Positions 39,312 to 48,188 of a stretch of 56,287 nt of DNA are shown piece by piece. The DNA is taken from assembly GCA_029882215.1 (NCBI GenBank), contig JAOULC010000021.1:1-56287 (forward strand). The letters are read 5' to 3'. Made by a program: the position numbers and the translations under genes. The notes beneath the pieces are model-generated. The model worked only from the letters and a program-made list of their open reading frames with translations, was not told where the DNA came from and did no database searches. Source of the stretch: Gammaproteobacteria bacterium (GTDB lineage: Bacteria > Pseudomonadota > Gammaproteobacteria > SZUA-229). Position 1 is the first letter of the stretch. Each line of letters starts with the position of its first letter.

Positions 39312-39653
39312 GTTTTCAGATGAAAGTGATAAGCGGTTACTTATTAAAGAGAGGAAATGATGCTCGATAAATATATCTAGTTAGATGCTAACAGTATGTA
39401 AATATAATTAGATTAGAAGTTTGAAATGCATATATAACTGTTTGTTTGTTTGATTAGTCGTAAATAGGAGGTTTTCTTCAGTGATTTTAAAAGCTCTGTA
39501 TATTATAAACAGAGCTTTTTTTAAGAAATACTTTTTTGTAAAGTTTTTACGGCAAGAAAAATGTTAGAAGTATTTTATGATCATAATGGTTCCTTAAAAG
39601 GCTATTGAATGCTATGTGAAACTTGATGTAAATCAAATAAATATTATCAGAAC

Positions 39654-39667
39654 CATACTTAAGTATG
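39654..39667. promoter_or_regulatory. Palindromic operator-like site C
   Basis: CATACTTAAGTATG is identical to the 14-base core of site A. It lies 145 bases upstream of the SGNH hydrolase start. The longer distance suggests a long 5' leader or a second promoter element. Confidence 0.65.
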
Positions 39668-39812
39668 ATTCTATTGTTTTTTTCATGCCTTAAAATAAGT
39701 TATATACGTTAAACGAACAGCGCCCTGTTTTAAATAGACAATGAAAATATGGTTGTATTTACAAAGATAGTAGCGTCAGTTAAAAAAATATAAATTAAAA
39801 AGGTAGTGATAA

Positions 39813-41828
39813 ATGAAAAAAATATATTTGAAAAAAATGTTTTATGGGATGCTGGGGTTGAGGTCTGTCGTATTGGTTGTAGTGCTACTAACAGTATCTA
39901 GTATGGTGCAGGCTAATAATGCAATGCTATCAGCAAGCTTTGACTGGAATATGCCTGAGCGACTATTTGATACAAACAGTGATGGCATACCAGAATATGA
40001 CCCATTAATGGAAGTCGAACCGGTTGATGGTTGGCAAATTAATTTAGATGCCTGTTTAAGTACTGGTGATAATAATATTGTTAGTTATAGCTGGAAGCTG
40101 GATGATGTTGATGTTACTTCATCGGCAAATTGTAGTGGTGTAATAACAGTGCCAAACCTGGGTGTGCACACGCTGAAACTAACGATAGAAGACAGTGTTG
40201 GTACGATTGCTACTGTACAAAAAGATATAGAAGTGAAAAATATATTGCTGGTTGGTTTGGGCGATTCATTTGCATCAGGTGAAGGTAACCCGGATGTGCC
40301 AGCTGTTATACCGGCGGCGGCTGATGTTGTCACGGATGTAATGACCAATATTTATGAGTCTGATGCTATCCAGCAGAATATTGCTGATTACAATAATCTG
40401 AAAACGACAGCACAGCAAACCTATAATACAGCAATTACTAATTATAATAATGTATTGGGTTATTCTGAGGCGATTATTTATAACGGCCCACTGTATGTTT
40501 CATGGTGGTTATTAGTAGAACCAGCCTGTTTAGAGGTTTTGGGTATCCCTCTGACACCAAATGACTGCAATACGGCAACTAATAATCGTGATTATTATTA
40601 TCACAAAACACGATATGGTATAATTGGGCTGGGTATATCGTATTCAAATATGCATAACGATATGAGTGCCATTATTGATGCGGCGAATACAGCTACCTTT
40701 AATGCCCTGGCAACGCGTGACGCAGCTCAGGCCGAGCTGGATAACCTCACTGCTATGATAATCAATAGCGAAAATCATCTTGCAATTAATACAGCTGCAA
40801 TAGCAGATACTTTAACAGCACTAGGTGCTTACCCTGGTGAGTGGATGGATCAACAATGTCATCGTTCGGCAATTTCCGGTCAGGCTCAGGCAGCCTTAAA
40901 ACTTGAACAGGCTGATACAAAAAGCAGTGTTACCTTTGTGCATCTAGCTTGTTCTGGTGCAACCATTCTGAGCGGGCTGACGAGTACACAAGCTAAAGGA
41001 ACCGATCAGGTAACCTCTCAGATAGACCAGCTTGCTAACAGAATTGGTGCGCGTACGATTGACAGCTTACTGGTATCGATTGGTGGTAACGACGTTGGCT
41101 TTTCAACGGTGCTTCAAAGTTGTGTCGATAGCGAACCATGTTTAACACTTTGTAGTGATGGACTTACTTTATGTCCAAGTACAGGTCTTGATATTTTTAA
41201 TACTGGTGTGAGTAAATTACAAGCGGATGCGACTACTAATGGTTCGTTTGCATCATTACAGGCAAAGTTCACAGAGGTGTTAGGAAGTCAGTTAGATGCC
41301 AGTAATGTATATTTCACTTCATATCCAGATATGTTGCAGGATGATGACGGCACAACCTGTCGACAAGATCCAAATGATACCTGGTCAACCATGCCTAATT
41401 TCTCTAATTCAGAAATGGCTGCTGCACGAGTACTCTCTACACAACTTAATACAGAAGTTGGTACTCTGACGGTATCAAATGGCTGGAATTTTATTGATAC
41501 ACTTCCAGATGCAATGGCAAACCACGGTTATTGTGCGAATGATCACTGGATAGTAAGAATGTATGAAACTTTTGAAGTGCAAGGTGATCAGTCAGGCATG
41601 GTGCATCCAAACCTGAAAGGACATCAGGCTTATGCCAATGAAATTTCAAATAGAATTATTCCTGTCTTAATACCAGTACAGAATGAAAATCCAGTCACGA
41701 GTTATCAAGCTGCGGCTGATAACTCTGCTGCAGCAATGGGACCGTTATTCGCATTAATAATGGCTATGTTTGCAGGGCTTGGTTTTAGAGGACGTGTGAG
41801 TTACTCGAAAGAAAAGTCAGATAACTAA
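39813..41828 (+). CDS. Exported SGNH/GDSL-type hydrolase with PKD-like domain and C-terminal anchor
   Basis: The 671-residue protein has a signal peptide (about 1-35), a PKD-like beta domain (about 40-145) and an SGNH esterase domain. Catalytic blocks are GLGDSFASGEGN with Ser152, SIGGNDVGF with Asn426, and MVHPNLKGH with His598. A long insertion (about 160-345), rich in Asn/Ala and helix-forming, separates block I from HRSAISGQA. The C-terminus has a hydrophobic segment (about 640-658) followed by a short basic tail, like a sorting or anchoring signal, but I do not recognise a named CTERM class. The substrate is unknown: an ester on lipid, glycan or peptidoglycan is possible. Confidence 0.85.
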   Translation: MKKIYLKKMFYGMLGLRSVVLVVVLLTVSSMVQANNAMLSASFDWNMPERLFDTNSDGIPEYDPLMEVEPVDGWQINLDACLSTGDNNIVSYSWKLDDVDVTSSANCSGVITVPNLGVHTLKLTIEDSVGTIATVQKDIEVKNILLVGLGDSFASGEGNPDVPAVIPAAADVVTDVMTNIYESDAIQQNIADYNNLKTTAQQTYNTAITNYNNVLGYSEAIIYNGPLYVSWWLLVEPACLEVLGIPLTPNDCNTATNNRDYYYHKTRYGIIGLGISYSNMHNDMSAIIDAANTATFNALATRDAAQAELDNLTAMIINSENHLAINTAAIADTLTALGAYPGEWMDQQCHRSAISGQAQAALKLEQADTKSSVTFVHLACSGATILSGLTSTQAKGTDQVTSQIDQLANRIGARTIDSLLVSIGGNDVGFSTVLQSCVDSEPCLTLCSDGLTLCPSTGLDIFNTGVSKLQADATTNGSFASLQAKFTEVLGSQLDASNVYFTSYPDMLQDDDGTTCRQDPNDTWSTMPNFSNSEMAAARVLSTQLNTEVGTLTVSNGWNFIDTLPDAMANHGYCANDHWIVRMYETFEVQGDQSGMVHPNLKGHQAYANEISNRIIPVLIPVQNENPVTSYQAAADNSAAAMGPLFALIMAMFAGLGFRGRVSYSKEKSDN

Positions 41829-41854
41829 CTATAAAGTCGTCATGCCGATATGCT

Positions 41855-41896
41855 TTAATCCGGAATCCGTTTTTTAAAGAATGGGTTCCGGATTAA
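41855..41896 (+). terminator. Terminator hairpin after the SGNH hydrolase
   Basis: TTAATCCGGAA and TTCCGGATTAA form an 11-base stem with a 20-base loop, 27 bases after the stop codon. The following T-run is weak. Confidence 0.6.
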
Positions 41897-41950
41897 TTAA
41901 AAAGTATTGTCCTAAATGACAGTATTGTTGTTTTTCGGGTTGATTAAAAA

Positions 41951-42068
41951 GTTTGCGGTGGGCAGTGTTCGGTTTGCGGTAAAGTCAAAAGACTAAAAAG
42001 AATTGTTGACGATTAATCTTAAATAAGATTTTTGGCAAACCGCAAACCGCAAACCGCAAACCGCAAAC
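41951..42068. repeat. Heptamer tandem repeat with inverted copies
   Basis: GCAAACC is repeated four full times plus a partial at 42035-42068. Inverted copies (GTTTGCGG at 41951-41958, GGTTTGCGG at 41971-41979) lie just to the left, so the transcript could fold back. It lies immediately after the pyrC stop codon. Confidence 0.8.
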
Positions 42069-42074
42069 AACGGA

Positions 42075-43118
42075 CTACGTCCGTAACTTCCAGCGCTCTG
42101 TTTCCCCGGCATGCATGGGAATAATCTTTTCATCGGCCAGTGGGTATGAGTCTGGCACTGTCCAGTCTGTTTTCTCTAATGTAACCGTATTGGTGTTTCT
42201 CGGCAGGCCATAAAAATCTGCACCGTTAAAGCTGGCAAAGGCTTCCAGTTTGTCGAGCGCGTTATTATCATCAAAGGCACGTGCATACAGTTCAATCGCC
42301 AGTGGCGCAGAAAAAATACCGGCACAGCCGCAGCTGCTTTCTTTTCTACTCTGAGAATGGGGGGCGCTATCCGTGCCGAGGAAGAATTTGTGGCTACCGG
42401 AGATGGCGGCTTTCACTAACGCCAGCCGGTGTTCTTCGCGTTTTAACACAGGCAGGCAATAATAGTGCGGGCGGATACCACCTTTAAAAATTTCATTGCG
42501 GTTATAAAGCAAATGCTGCGGCGTGATGGTTGCGCCGACGAAGCGGTCTGCCTCTTCCACAAATTGCGCAGCATGTTTGGTGGTGATGTGCTCAAATACG
42601 ATCTTTAACTCAGGAAAATCATTTTTCAAGGGTTCCATTACCTGTTCAATAAAACGGGCCTCACGGTCAAACACATCCACTGCCGGGTCAACCACTTCGC
42701 CATGAACCTGCAAAATCATGCCCAGCTTCTGCATGGCTTCCAGTGTGCTGTAACAGTTCTTTATATCAGTAACACCGGCATCCGAATTGGTGGTCGCACC
42801 GGCAGGATACAGCTTGAAGCCGTGCACAATGCCGCTATCTATGGCGCGGCTCACTTCATCAGCGGGGGTGTTATTGGTTAAATACAGCGACATTAACGGC
42901 TCAAACTGATGCTGCTCAGGAACCGCGGCAAGAATTCGCTGGCGATAAGCCCGGGCCATTTCGCTGGTTGTTACCGGCGGTGTCAGGTTTGGCATAACGA
43001 CCGCGCGGGCAAACTGTCGACTGGTGTGTGCTACAAGATCGGTTAAAACAGCGCCATCGCGTAAGTGCAAATGCCAGTCATCTGGCCGGGTGATTTTTAA
43101 TGTCATTTTGATGTCCAT
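42075..43118 (-). CDS. pyrC: Dihydroorotase (PyrC type)
   Basis: PyrC closes carbamoyl-aspartate to dihydroorotate in pyrimidine synthesis. The protein (347 residues from the ATG at 43118; a TTG one codon earlier is also open) has metal ligands in [10 protein letters not shown], the lysine in [13 protein letters not shown], His in LQVHGEV and VFEHITT, and Asp in FLGTDSAPH. Length and motifs are those of the E. coli-type class II enzyme. It stands alone, with a heptamer repeat downstream. Confidence 0.96.
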   Translation of the reverse strand: MDIKMTLKITRPDDWHLHLRDGAVLTDLVAHTSRQFARAVVMPNLTPPVTTSEMARAYRQRILAAVPEQHQFEPLMSLYLTNNTPADEVSRAIDSGIVHGFKLYPAGATTNSDAGVTDIKNCYSTLEAMQKLGMILQVHGEVVDPAVDVFDREARFIEQVMEPLKNDFPELKIVFEHITTKHAAQFVEEADRFVGATITPQHLLYNRNEIFKGGIRPHYYCLPVLKREEHRLALVKAAISGSHKFFLGTDSAPHSQSRKESSCGCAGIFSAPLAIELYARAFDDNNALDKLEAFASFNGADFYGLPRNTNTVTLEKTDWTVPDSYPLADEKIIPMHAGETERWKLRT

Positions 43119-43234
43119 CAACTTAGTGGCTGAATTATCTCAGATTTAGTGCTGAATGTAATATTTGTTGCTGTAACTAAGTCGCATGTCTGTTAAAAAA
43201 GGCCAGCTATAAAACATAAGGACAATAAAAAATC

Positions 43235-44005
43235 ATGGCGGTAGAATTATTTAATGACGGGGTTCACAAATGCATTTCATTTAGTGACCTGGTTAAAGGT
43301 GAAGGCGTGCAGTCTAATCAGTTTCTTATTGTCAATGGTGACGAGGCAATACTGCTTGATCCGGGCGGGCAGTTAACGTTCACACCATTGTCGCTGGAGC
43401 TGCGTAAGCTGGGGGACTTTGATACCTTAAATTACATTTTTGCCTCGCATCAGGATCCGGATATTATTTCAGCGATTGATGCCTGGATAACCCGCACGCC
43501 GGCAAAAGTGGTGGCGTCAAAACTATGGGCACGCTTTCTGCCGCACCTGTTGCCTGCCTATATGGGTGATAAAGTGGGTGAGCGTATCATCTCGGTTAAT
43601 GATGAGGGCCTGAAACTGCCATTTGGTGATACCGAACTGTTAATCTTACCGGCGCATTTCCTGCACTCTGTGGGTAATTTGCAAATCTTCGATCCGGTCA
43701 GTAAAACCTTGTTCTCAGGTGATATGGGCGCTTCAATGGTGGATGATGGCCCGGAACACTCGGTAGAAAATTTCACCGACCATATACAGTATATGTCAGG
43801 GTTCCATAAACGTTATATGGTGTCGAATAAAGCCTGTCGCTTATGGGCGAATATGATCCGCCAGCTGGATGTACAGATGATGGTGCCGCAGCACGGCAGG
43901 AGCTTTAAAGGCCCGGAAATGATCAATCAGTTTCTGGACTGGATCTCGGCGCTGGAATGCGGTGTGGACCTGCTAACAGAAGAGAGTTACACGATACCCT
44001 CGTGA
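43235..44005 (+). CDS. MBL-fold protein related to flavodiiron/ODP domains
   Basis: The 256-residue protein has a metallo-beta-lactamase fold with the motif SHQDPD (His72, Asp74, Asp76), LPAHFLHSVGN, LFSGDMGAS and a late VPQHGRSFKG. The HxDPD pattern, rather than HxHxDH, and the overall layout point to the oxygen-binding di-iron (ODP)/flavodiiron branch, though no flavodoxin domain is attached. It may bind or reduce oxygen. Enzymatic activity cannot be read from the sequence. The gene is monocistronic as far as I can see. Confidence 0.8.
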   Translation: MAVELFNDGVHKCISFSDLVKGEGVQSNQFLIVNGDEAILLDPGGQLTFTPLSLELRKLGDFDTLNYIFASHQDPDIISAIDAWITRTPAKVVASKLWARFLPHLLPAYMGDKVGERIISVNDEGLKLPFGDTELLILPAHFLHSVGNLQIFDPVSKTLFSGDMGASMVDDGPEHSVENFTDHIQYMSGFHKRYMVSNKACRLWANMIRQLDVQMMVPQHGRSFKGPEMINQFLDWISALECGVDLLTEESYTIPS

Positions 44006-44150
44006 GTTAGTGTCACCGATCATCAGTCTGAAGTTGTAAGCTGGTAACAGCGGCTTATGACTTTAGACTGCGTGGCCTGAAAAGTGTTTTGCGATTGTGC
44101 GGCATATTTCATATCATTGTTCGATCTGAAAATGCAGACAAGGCTAAAAC

Positions 44151-44681
44151 TTGAACGTTCTTCCCGCTTTATCTTTTATCCGTATTATGGGGCTGCTGTC
44201 AGCGCCGCAGGATTTGCCATACTCAAAGAGCCTGCTAAGGCAGGTGCTGTTTATTTACTTTGTCAGCGGACTGCTGGTGTTATTACCGGGCACTAGCGAC
44301 CTGTTTACCGCCGTGGTGTTAATGCTGCTGGATTTAGCGATGCTGACCGGCTTTCTCAAATTCTGCCTTTATACCCGCAATACCTCTACGCGTTTTCTGC
44401 AAACCTTTATTGCCTGCCTTGGGGTGGGGGTTTTGTTTCAGCTGCTGGCACTGCCGCTGGTGCTGGTGATGAATACCGGTGCAGAACTATCACAGGCCAA
44501 TAATGCGCTGGGTGCGTTATTTTACTTTTTACTGCTTAGCTGGCAGGTAACGGTGATTGCACATATTTTACGCCATGCAATGAATATGCAAATGACACTT
44601 ACTCTGCTGTTATCATTCTCTTACGTCTTACTGGTCATTTATATCAGTAATCAGGCCGTTATATTATTAGCGGCCAGTTAA
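44151..44681 (+). CDS. Polytopic membrane protein of unknown function
   Basis: The 176-residue product has about four to five hydrophobic helices and few charged residues. The frame opens with TTG at 44151, preceded by AAGG about nine bases upstream. An ATG at 44187 (residue 13) is an alternative. I do not recognise the family. It ends 18 bases before mpl and is likely cotranscribed with it, so a cell-envelope role is plausible but unproven. Confidence 0.65.
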   Translation: MNVLPALSFIRIMGLLSAPQDLPYSKSLLRQVLFIYFVSGLLVLLPGTSDLFTAVVLMLLDLAMLTGFLKFCLYTRNTSTRFLQTFIACLGVGVLFQLLALPLVLVMNTGAELSQANNALGALFYFLLLSWQVTVIAHILRHAMNMQMTLTLLLSFSYVLLVIYISNQAVILLAAS

Positions 44682-44699
44682 CAGGATTAAACCGATTCA

Positions 44700-46073
44700 A
44701 TGCATATACATATTTTAGGAATTTGCGGCACCTTCATGGGTGGTATTGCGGTGCTGGCCAGACAGGCCGGGCATAAGGTCAGTGGTTCGGATATGAATGT
44801 TTATCCGCCAATGAGCACCCAGCTTGAAGAGCAGGGAATAGCACTGATTCAGGGCTATGAACCCGAGCAGTTAAACGAAGAACCGGATCAGGTAGTGGTG
44901 GGCAATGCCATGTCACGCGGTAAACCGGTGGTTGAATACGTCCTCAACCGCAACCTGTCCTACACCTCCGGCCCGCAATGGCTGTATGAAAATGTACTAA
45001 AAGATCGCTGGGTGCTGGCTGTAAGTGGCACTCATGGCAAAACCACCACGGCCAGCATGCTGGCGTGGATACTGGAATATGCCGGCCTCAAGCCGGGCTT
45101 TTTGATTGGCGGCATACCGGCTAACTTCGGGCTGTCGGCAAGGCTGGGAGAATCGCCTTTTTTCGTCGTCGAAGCGGACGAATACGACACCGCTTTTTTT
45201 GATAAGCGCTCAAAATTCGTGCATTACCATGCGCGTACACTAGTCATGAATAACCTGGAGTTTGATCACGCCGATATTTTTGAAAATCTCGATGCGATTA
45301 AAAAACAGTTTCACCATCTGCTGCGAACCGTGCCGGGTGAAGGCCTGATCATTAGCAATGCTGAACAGCCCAACCTCGATGATGTACTGGAAAAAGGCTG
45401 CTGGACGACGGTCGAAAAGTTTACAGAAAATAGTGCCGATAAAGCAGCCGCTGGCTGGGGTGTACGCCTGCTCGAGGAGACAGGCAAACATTTCGAGGTG
45501 TTATTAGACGGCGAAAGCAAAGGCCAGGTGAGCTGGAATATGATCGGCGCGCATAATCGCAGCAATGCACTGGCAGCGATTGCCGCCGCGCGTCATGCCG
45601 GTGTGCCGGTTGAGGTGGCGCTGGAGTCGCTGAGCACATTTACAGGCGTAAAACGCCGGCAGGAAATTATCGGTCAGATCAATGGCGTCACCGTGTATGA
45701 CGATTTTGCGCACCACCCCACCGCGATTGAAGAAACCCTGCAGGGCTTGCGTCAGCGTGTCGGCCAGCAGCGCATCATTGCGGTACTGGAACCGCGCTCA
45801 AACACCATGCGCATGGGTGTACATAAAGATAAACTGGCAGCTTCATTGGCTTTATCCGATCAGGTGTTTTTATTTCAGCCGGCGGATATCGACTGGGCGC
45901 TGGATACGGTGATTGATGAGCTGGGAGAGAAAGCCAGACTTTTTAATTCGGTGGATGCTATGATCAGTGAATTACAGCGGATGATGAAGCCGGATGATCA
46001 TATTATGATAATGAGTAACGGTGGCTTTGATGGTTTTCATCAGCGTTTGATAGCAGCAATGGAAGCTGAGTGA
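44700..46073 (+). CDS. mpl: Murein peptide ligase
   Basis: Mpl joins recycled murein tripeptide to UDP-N-acetylmuramic acid, re-entering it into peptidoglycan synthesis. The 457-residue protein has the Mur-ligase order: an N-terminal Rossmann domain (ILGICGTFMGGIAVLA), the ATP loop VSGTHGKTTTASM, a central domain with EADEYDTAFFDKRSKF, and a C-terminal domain with DDFAHHPTAI and LEPRSNTMRMG. Length is typical. It precedes the protein-kinase gene by 32 bases. Confidence 0.96.
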   Translation: MHIHILGICGTFMGGIAVLARQAGHKVSGSDMNVYPPMSTQLEEQGIALIQGYEPEQLNEEPDQVVVGNAMSRGKPVVEYVLNRNLSYTSGPQWLYENVLKDRWVLAVSGTHGKTTTASMLAWILEYAGLKPGFLIGGIPANFGLSARLGESPFFVVEADEYDTAFFDKRSKFVHYHARTLVMNNLEFDHADIFENLDAIKKQFHHLLRTVPGEGLIISNAEQPNLDDVLEKGCWTTVEKFTENSADKAAAGWGVRLLEETGKHFEVLLDGESKGQVSWNMIGAHNRSNALAAIAAARHAGVPVEVALESLSTFTGVKRRQEIIGQINGVTVYDDFAHHPTAIEETLQGLRQRVGQQRIIAVLEPRSNTMRMGVHKDKLAASLALSDQVFLFQPADIDWALDTVIDELGEKARLFNSVDAMISELQRMMKPDDHIMIMSNGGFDGFHQRLIAAMEAE

Positions 46074-46105
46074 TGGTTTTTTTTCTGCTTTCATAGTGAG
46101 CCGAC

Positions 46106-47506
46106 ATGCTACGAATAAATAGCAAACAGCAGAAAGCGCCTAAACGTATCGGCCGCTATAGCATCCTCGAAACGCTGGGCAGAGGTGCCAGTGGCACTGT
46201 CTACAAAGCTTATGATCCTTTTGTGCAACGCCATGTTGCGATTAAATATTCCTCCGACCTGTCACAGATAGAGGACCGTCAGGCACGTGACCGGGTATTG
46301 CGCAGTTTCTTTCGCGAAGCTTATGCGGCCGGTAATCTGCATCATCCGAATATCGTTTCACTTTATGATGCCGGCATGCAGGGCAGTCACAGTTACATAG
46401 TGATGGAATTTGTTGAAGGAGTAACCTTAAAGTCTTATGCCAAAGAAGCGGCGCCGGTGGATCTGGCATCGGTGATTAATATAGTCACGCAGTGCTGCAA
46501 AGCGCTGGACTATGCCCACGAAAAAGGCGTTATTCACCGCGATATTAAACCGAGCAATATGCTGATTGCCAGTGACGGTCATATCAAACTGGCGGATTTC
46601 AGTATCGCCAATGTCAGTCGTTCGGATGACACACAGATAATCGGCTTAACCGGTTCGCCGATGTATATGTCACCGGAAGTCATTCGTGAGGAGGTGGCCG
46701 GCCCGCAAAGTGATATCTATTCGCTGGGTGTGGTGATGTATGAATTACTCACCGGTGAAACCCCTTTTTCCCCCGGTAATATGCACAGTGTTATGTATCA
46801 AATACTCAATCACGAAGCCAAACCGGTTACCAGGCTGCGACTGGATCTGCCGGAAAGGCTTTCAGAGATTGTCAGTAAATGTCTGAGCAAATCACTTAGT
46901 CAGCGTTATCAGTACGGCTATGAACTGGAACGCGATCTGGAGGTCTGCGTATCGGCTCAGTATTTTCAGGAAGAAAAAATTGGCGACCGGGAAAAAAGAA
47001 AAATGCTGAGTAAGCTGGCTTTCTTTGCAGGCTTTCATGAAGAAGAAGTCGACGGCGTGCACAAAGTTTGTCAGTGGTATAACTATCATGCCGGCCAGGC
47101 GATCGTGAATGAAGGCAGTACAGACGACGGCTTTTATATTCTGGCGCTGGGTTCAGTCGACATCAGAAAAGGTACTATACTGTTAGATACGCTGAATGCC
47201 GGTGAGTGCTTTGGTGAAATGGGTGTGCTGAATGATGTTCCCCGCAGTGCCAGCGTGGTGGCAAAAAGTTTTATACTGCTGATGAAAATAACGGCTGAAG
47301 CGCTGGAAAGCACCAGTGCGAGTTGTCAGATGCAGTTTTATAAAAAATTTGCACAGACATTATCTCAACGGCTGGTCAGCAGTAATGAACGTTGTATTGA
47401 AAGCACCCTGAACCAGGATAAAGTGAAAAAGCAGACAAACAGCAAAGCGGCGAATGACAAGAAAAAACCACGGACGATAAAAAAACAACAGGTAAAAGAT
47501 GAATAG
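46106..47506 (+). CDS. Ser/Thr protein kinase fused to a cyclic-nucleotide-binding domain
   Basis: The 466-residue protein begins with a Hanks-type kinase (about 16-285): glycine loop LGRGASGTVYKA, ATP lysine Lys48, catalytic HRDIKPSN (Asp146) and SPMYMSPEV. The usual DFG reads DFS (Asp164-Phe-Ser166), a mild change that keeps the metal-binding Asp. A cNMP-binding domain follows (about 325-415), with the phosphate cassette GECFGEMGVLNDVPRSASV containing the Arg and Glu expected to hold a cyclic nucleotide. The tail is lysine-rich. It is predicted cytoplasmic, with no membrane helix. It overlaps ubiX by eight bases. Control of the kinase by cAMP or cGMP is inferred from the fusion. Confidence 0.92.
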   Translation: MLRINSKQQKAPKRIGRYSILETLGRGASGTVYKAYDPFVQRHVAIKYSSDLSQIEDRQARDRVLRSFFREAYAAGNLHHPNIVSLYDAGMQGSHSYIVMEFVEGVTLKSYAKEAAPVDLASVINIVTQCCKALDYAHEKGVIHRDIKPSNMLIASDGHIKLADFSIANVSRSDDTQIIGLTGSPMYMSPEVIREEVAGPQSDIYSLGVVMYELLTGETPFSPGNMHSVMYQILNHEAKPVTRLRLDLPERLSEIVSKCLSKSLSQRYQYGYELERDLEVCVSAQYFQEEKIGDREKRKMLSKLAFFAGFHEEEVDGVHKVCQWYNYHAGQAIVNEGSTDDGFYILALGSVDIRKGTILLDTLNAGECFGEMGVLNDVPRSASVVAKSFILLMKITAEALESTSASCQMQFYKKFAQTLSQRLVSSNERCIESTLNQDKVKKQTNSKAANDKKKPRTIKKQQVKDE

Positions 47507-48107
47507 CAGAAAAAAAATAGCGCTGGCCGTGACAGGAGCATCCGGTGTGCAGTACGGATTCCGGTTGCTTGAAGTGCTGTTAAAAGAAAATCATCATGTC
47601 TACCTAATGCTGAGTAAAGCCGCACAGGTTGTCACCGCTATGGAGTCGGAACTAAAACTGCCGGGGCGCAAAAGCGAGCAGAAAAAATACCTGTCAGCAC
47701 TGTTTAATACAGATCCGTCATTGCTGGATATTTTTGGTGATGAAGAATGGACGGCGCCGGTTGCCAGTGGCTCGGCAAAAGTTGATGCCATGGTAGTCTG
47801 CCCCTGCAGTATGAGTACCTTGTCACAAATCGCCGTAGGGGCCAGCAGCAATTTAATGGAACGGGCAGCGGATGTGATGTTAAAAGAGCGTCGTAAACTG
47901 ATTATCGTTCCAAGAGAAACCCCGTTCTCCGATATACATCTGGAGAACATGCTGCGTTTAAGCCGTATGGGTGTGGTGGTGATGCCGGCCAATCCGGGAT
48001 TTTATAACAAGCCTGAAATGGTCAGTGATATTATTGACTTTATGGTCGCACGGATTTTAGATCAGCTGGATATTGCGCAGGATTTATTGCGGCCATGGGG
48101 TCAGTAA
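47499..48107 (+). CDS. ubiX: Flavin prenyltransferase UbiX
   Basis: UbiX makes prenylated FMN, the cofactor of UbiD-type decarboxylases in ubiquinone synthesis. The 202-residue protein starts with ALAVTGASGVQYGFRLLE. It has VCPCSMSTLSQIAVGASSNL, AADVMLKERRKLIIVPRETPF and MLRLSRMGVVVMPANPGFYNKP, all family hallmarks. The start lies within the kinase gene (eight-base overlap), so the two are translated from one transcript. No ubiD is in the window. A terminator follows directly. Confidence 0.96.
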   Translation: MNSRKKIALAVTGASGVQYGFRLLEVLLKENHHVYLMLSKAAQVVTAMESELKLPGRKSEQKKYLSALFNTDPSLLDIFGDEEWTAPVASGSAKVDAMVVCPCSMSTLSQIAVGASSNLMERAADVMLKERRKLIIVPRETPFSDIHLENMLRLSRMGVVVMPANPGFYNKPEMVSDIIDFMVARILDQLDIAQDLLRPWGQ

Positions 48108-48143
48108 ACCAAATAAGCACTTCGGTTTATTTGGTTTCTTTTT
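48106..48143 (+). terminator. Intrinsic terminator after ubiX
   Basis: AAACCAAATAA / TTATTTGGTTT form an 11-base stem with a 10-base loop, followed by CTTTTT. It begins at the ubiX stop codon. Confidence 0.85.
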
Positions 48144-48146
48144 AAA

Positions 48147-48176
48147 ATCTACATCTACATCTACATCTACATCTAT
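48147..48176. repeat. Hexamer tandem repeat ATCTAC
   Basis: Four exact copies of ATCTAC are followed by ATCTAT. It lies directly after the ubiX terminator and before the large palindromic element. It is a likely slippage site. Confidence 0.9.
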
Positions 48177-48188
48177 AGCAAAGTCAAA

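Larger units (their letters stand above)
39233..39812. other. Divergent control region with two operator-like sites
   Basis: This 580-base AT-rich gap separates the divergent lipoprotein and SGNH hydrolase genes. Besides the two palindromes it contains AGAGCTTTT / AAAAGCTCT hairpin-like sequence near 39488-39520 and no coding frame. Confidence 0.6.

Noticed and set aside
48147-48176. CRISPR-like short repeats
   Set aside because: Six-base head-to-tail units without spacers are a microsatellite, not a CRISPR array.
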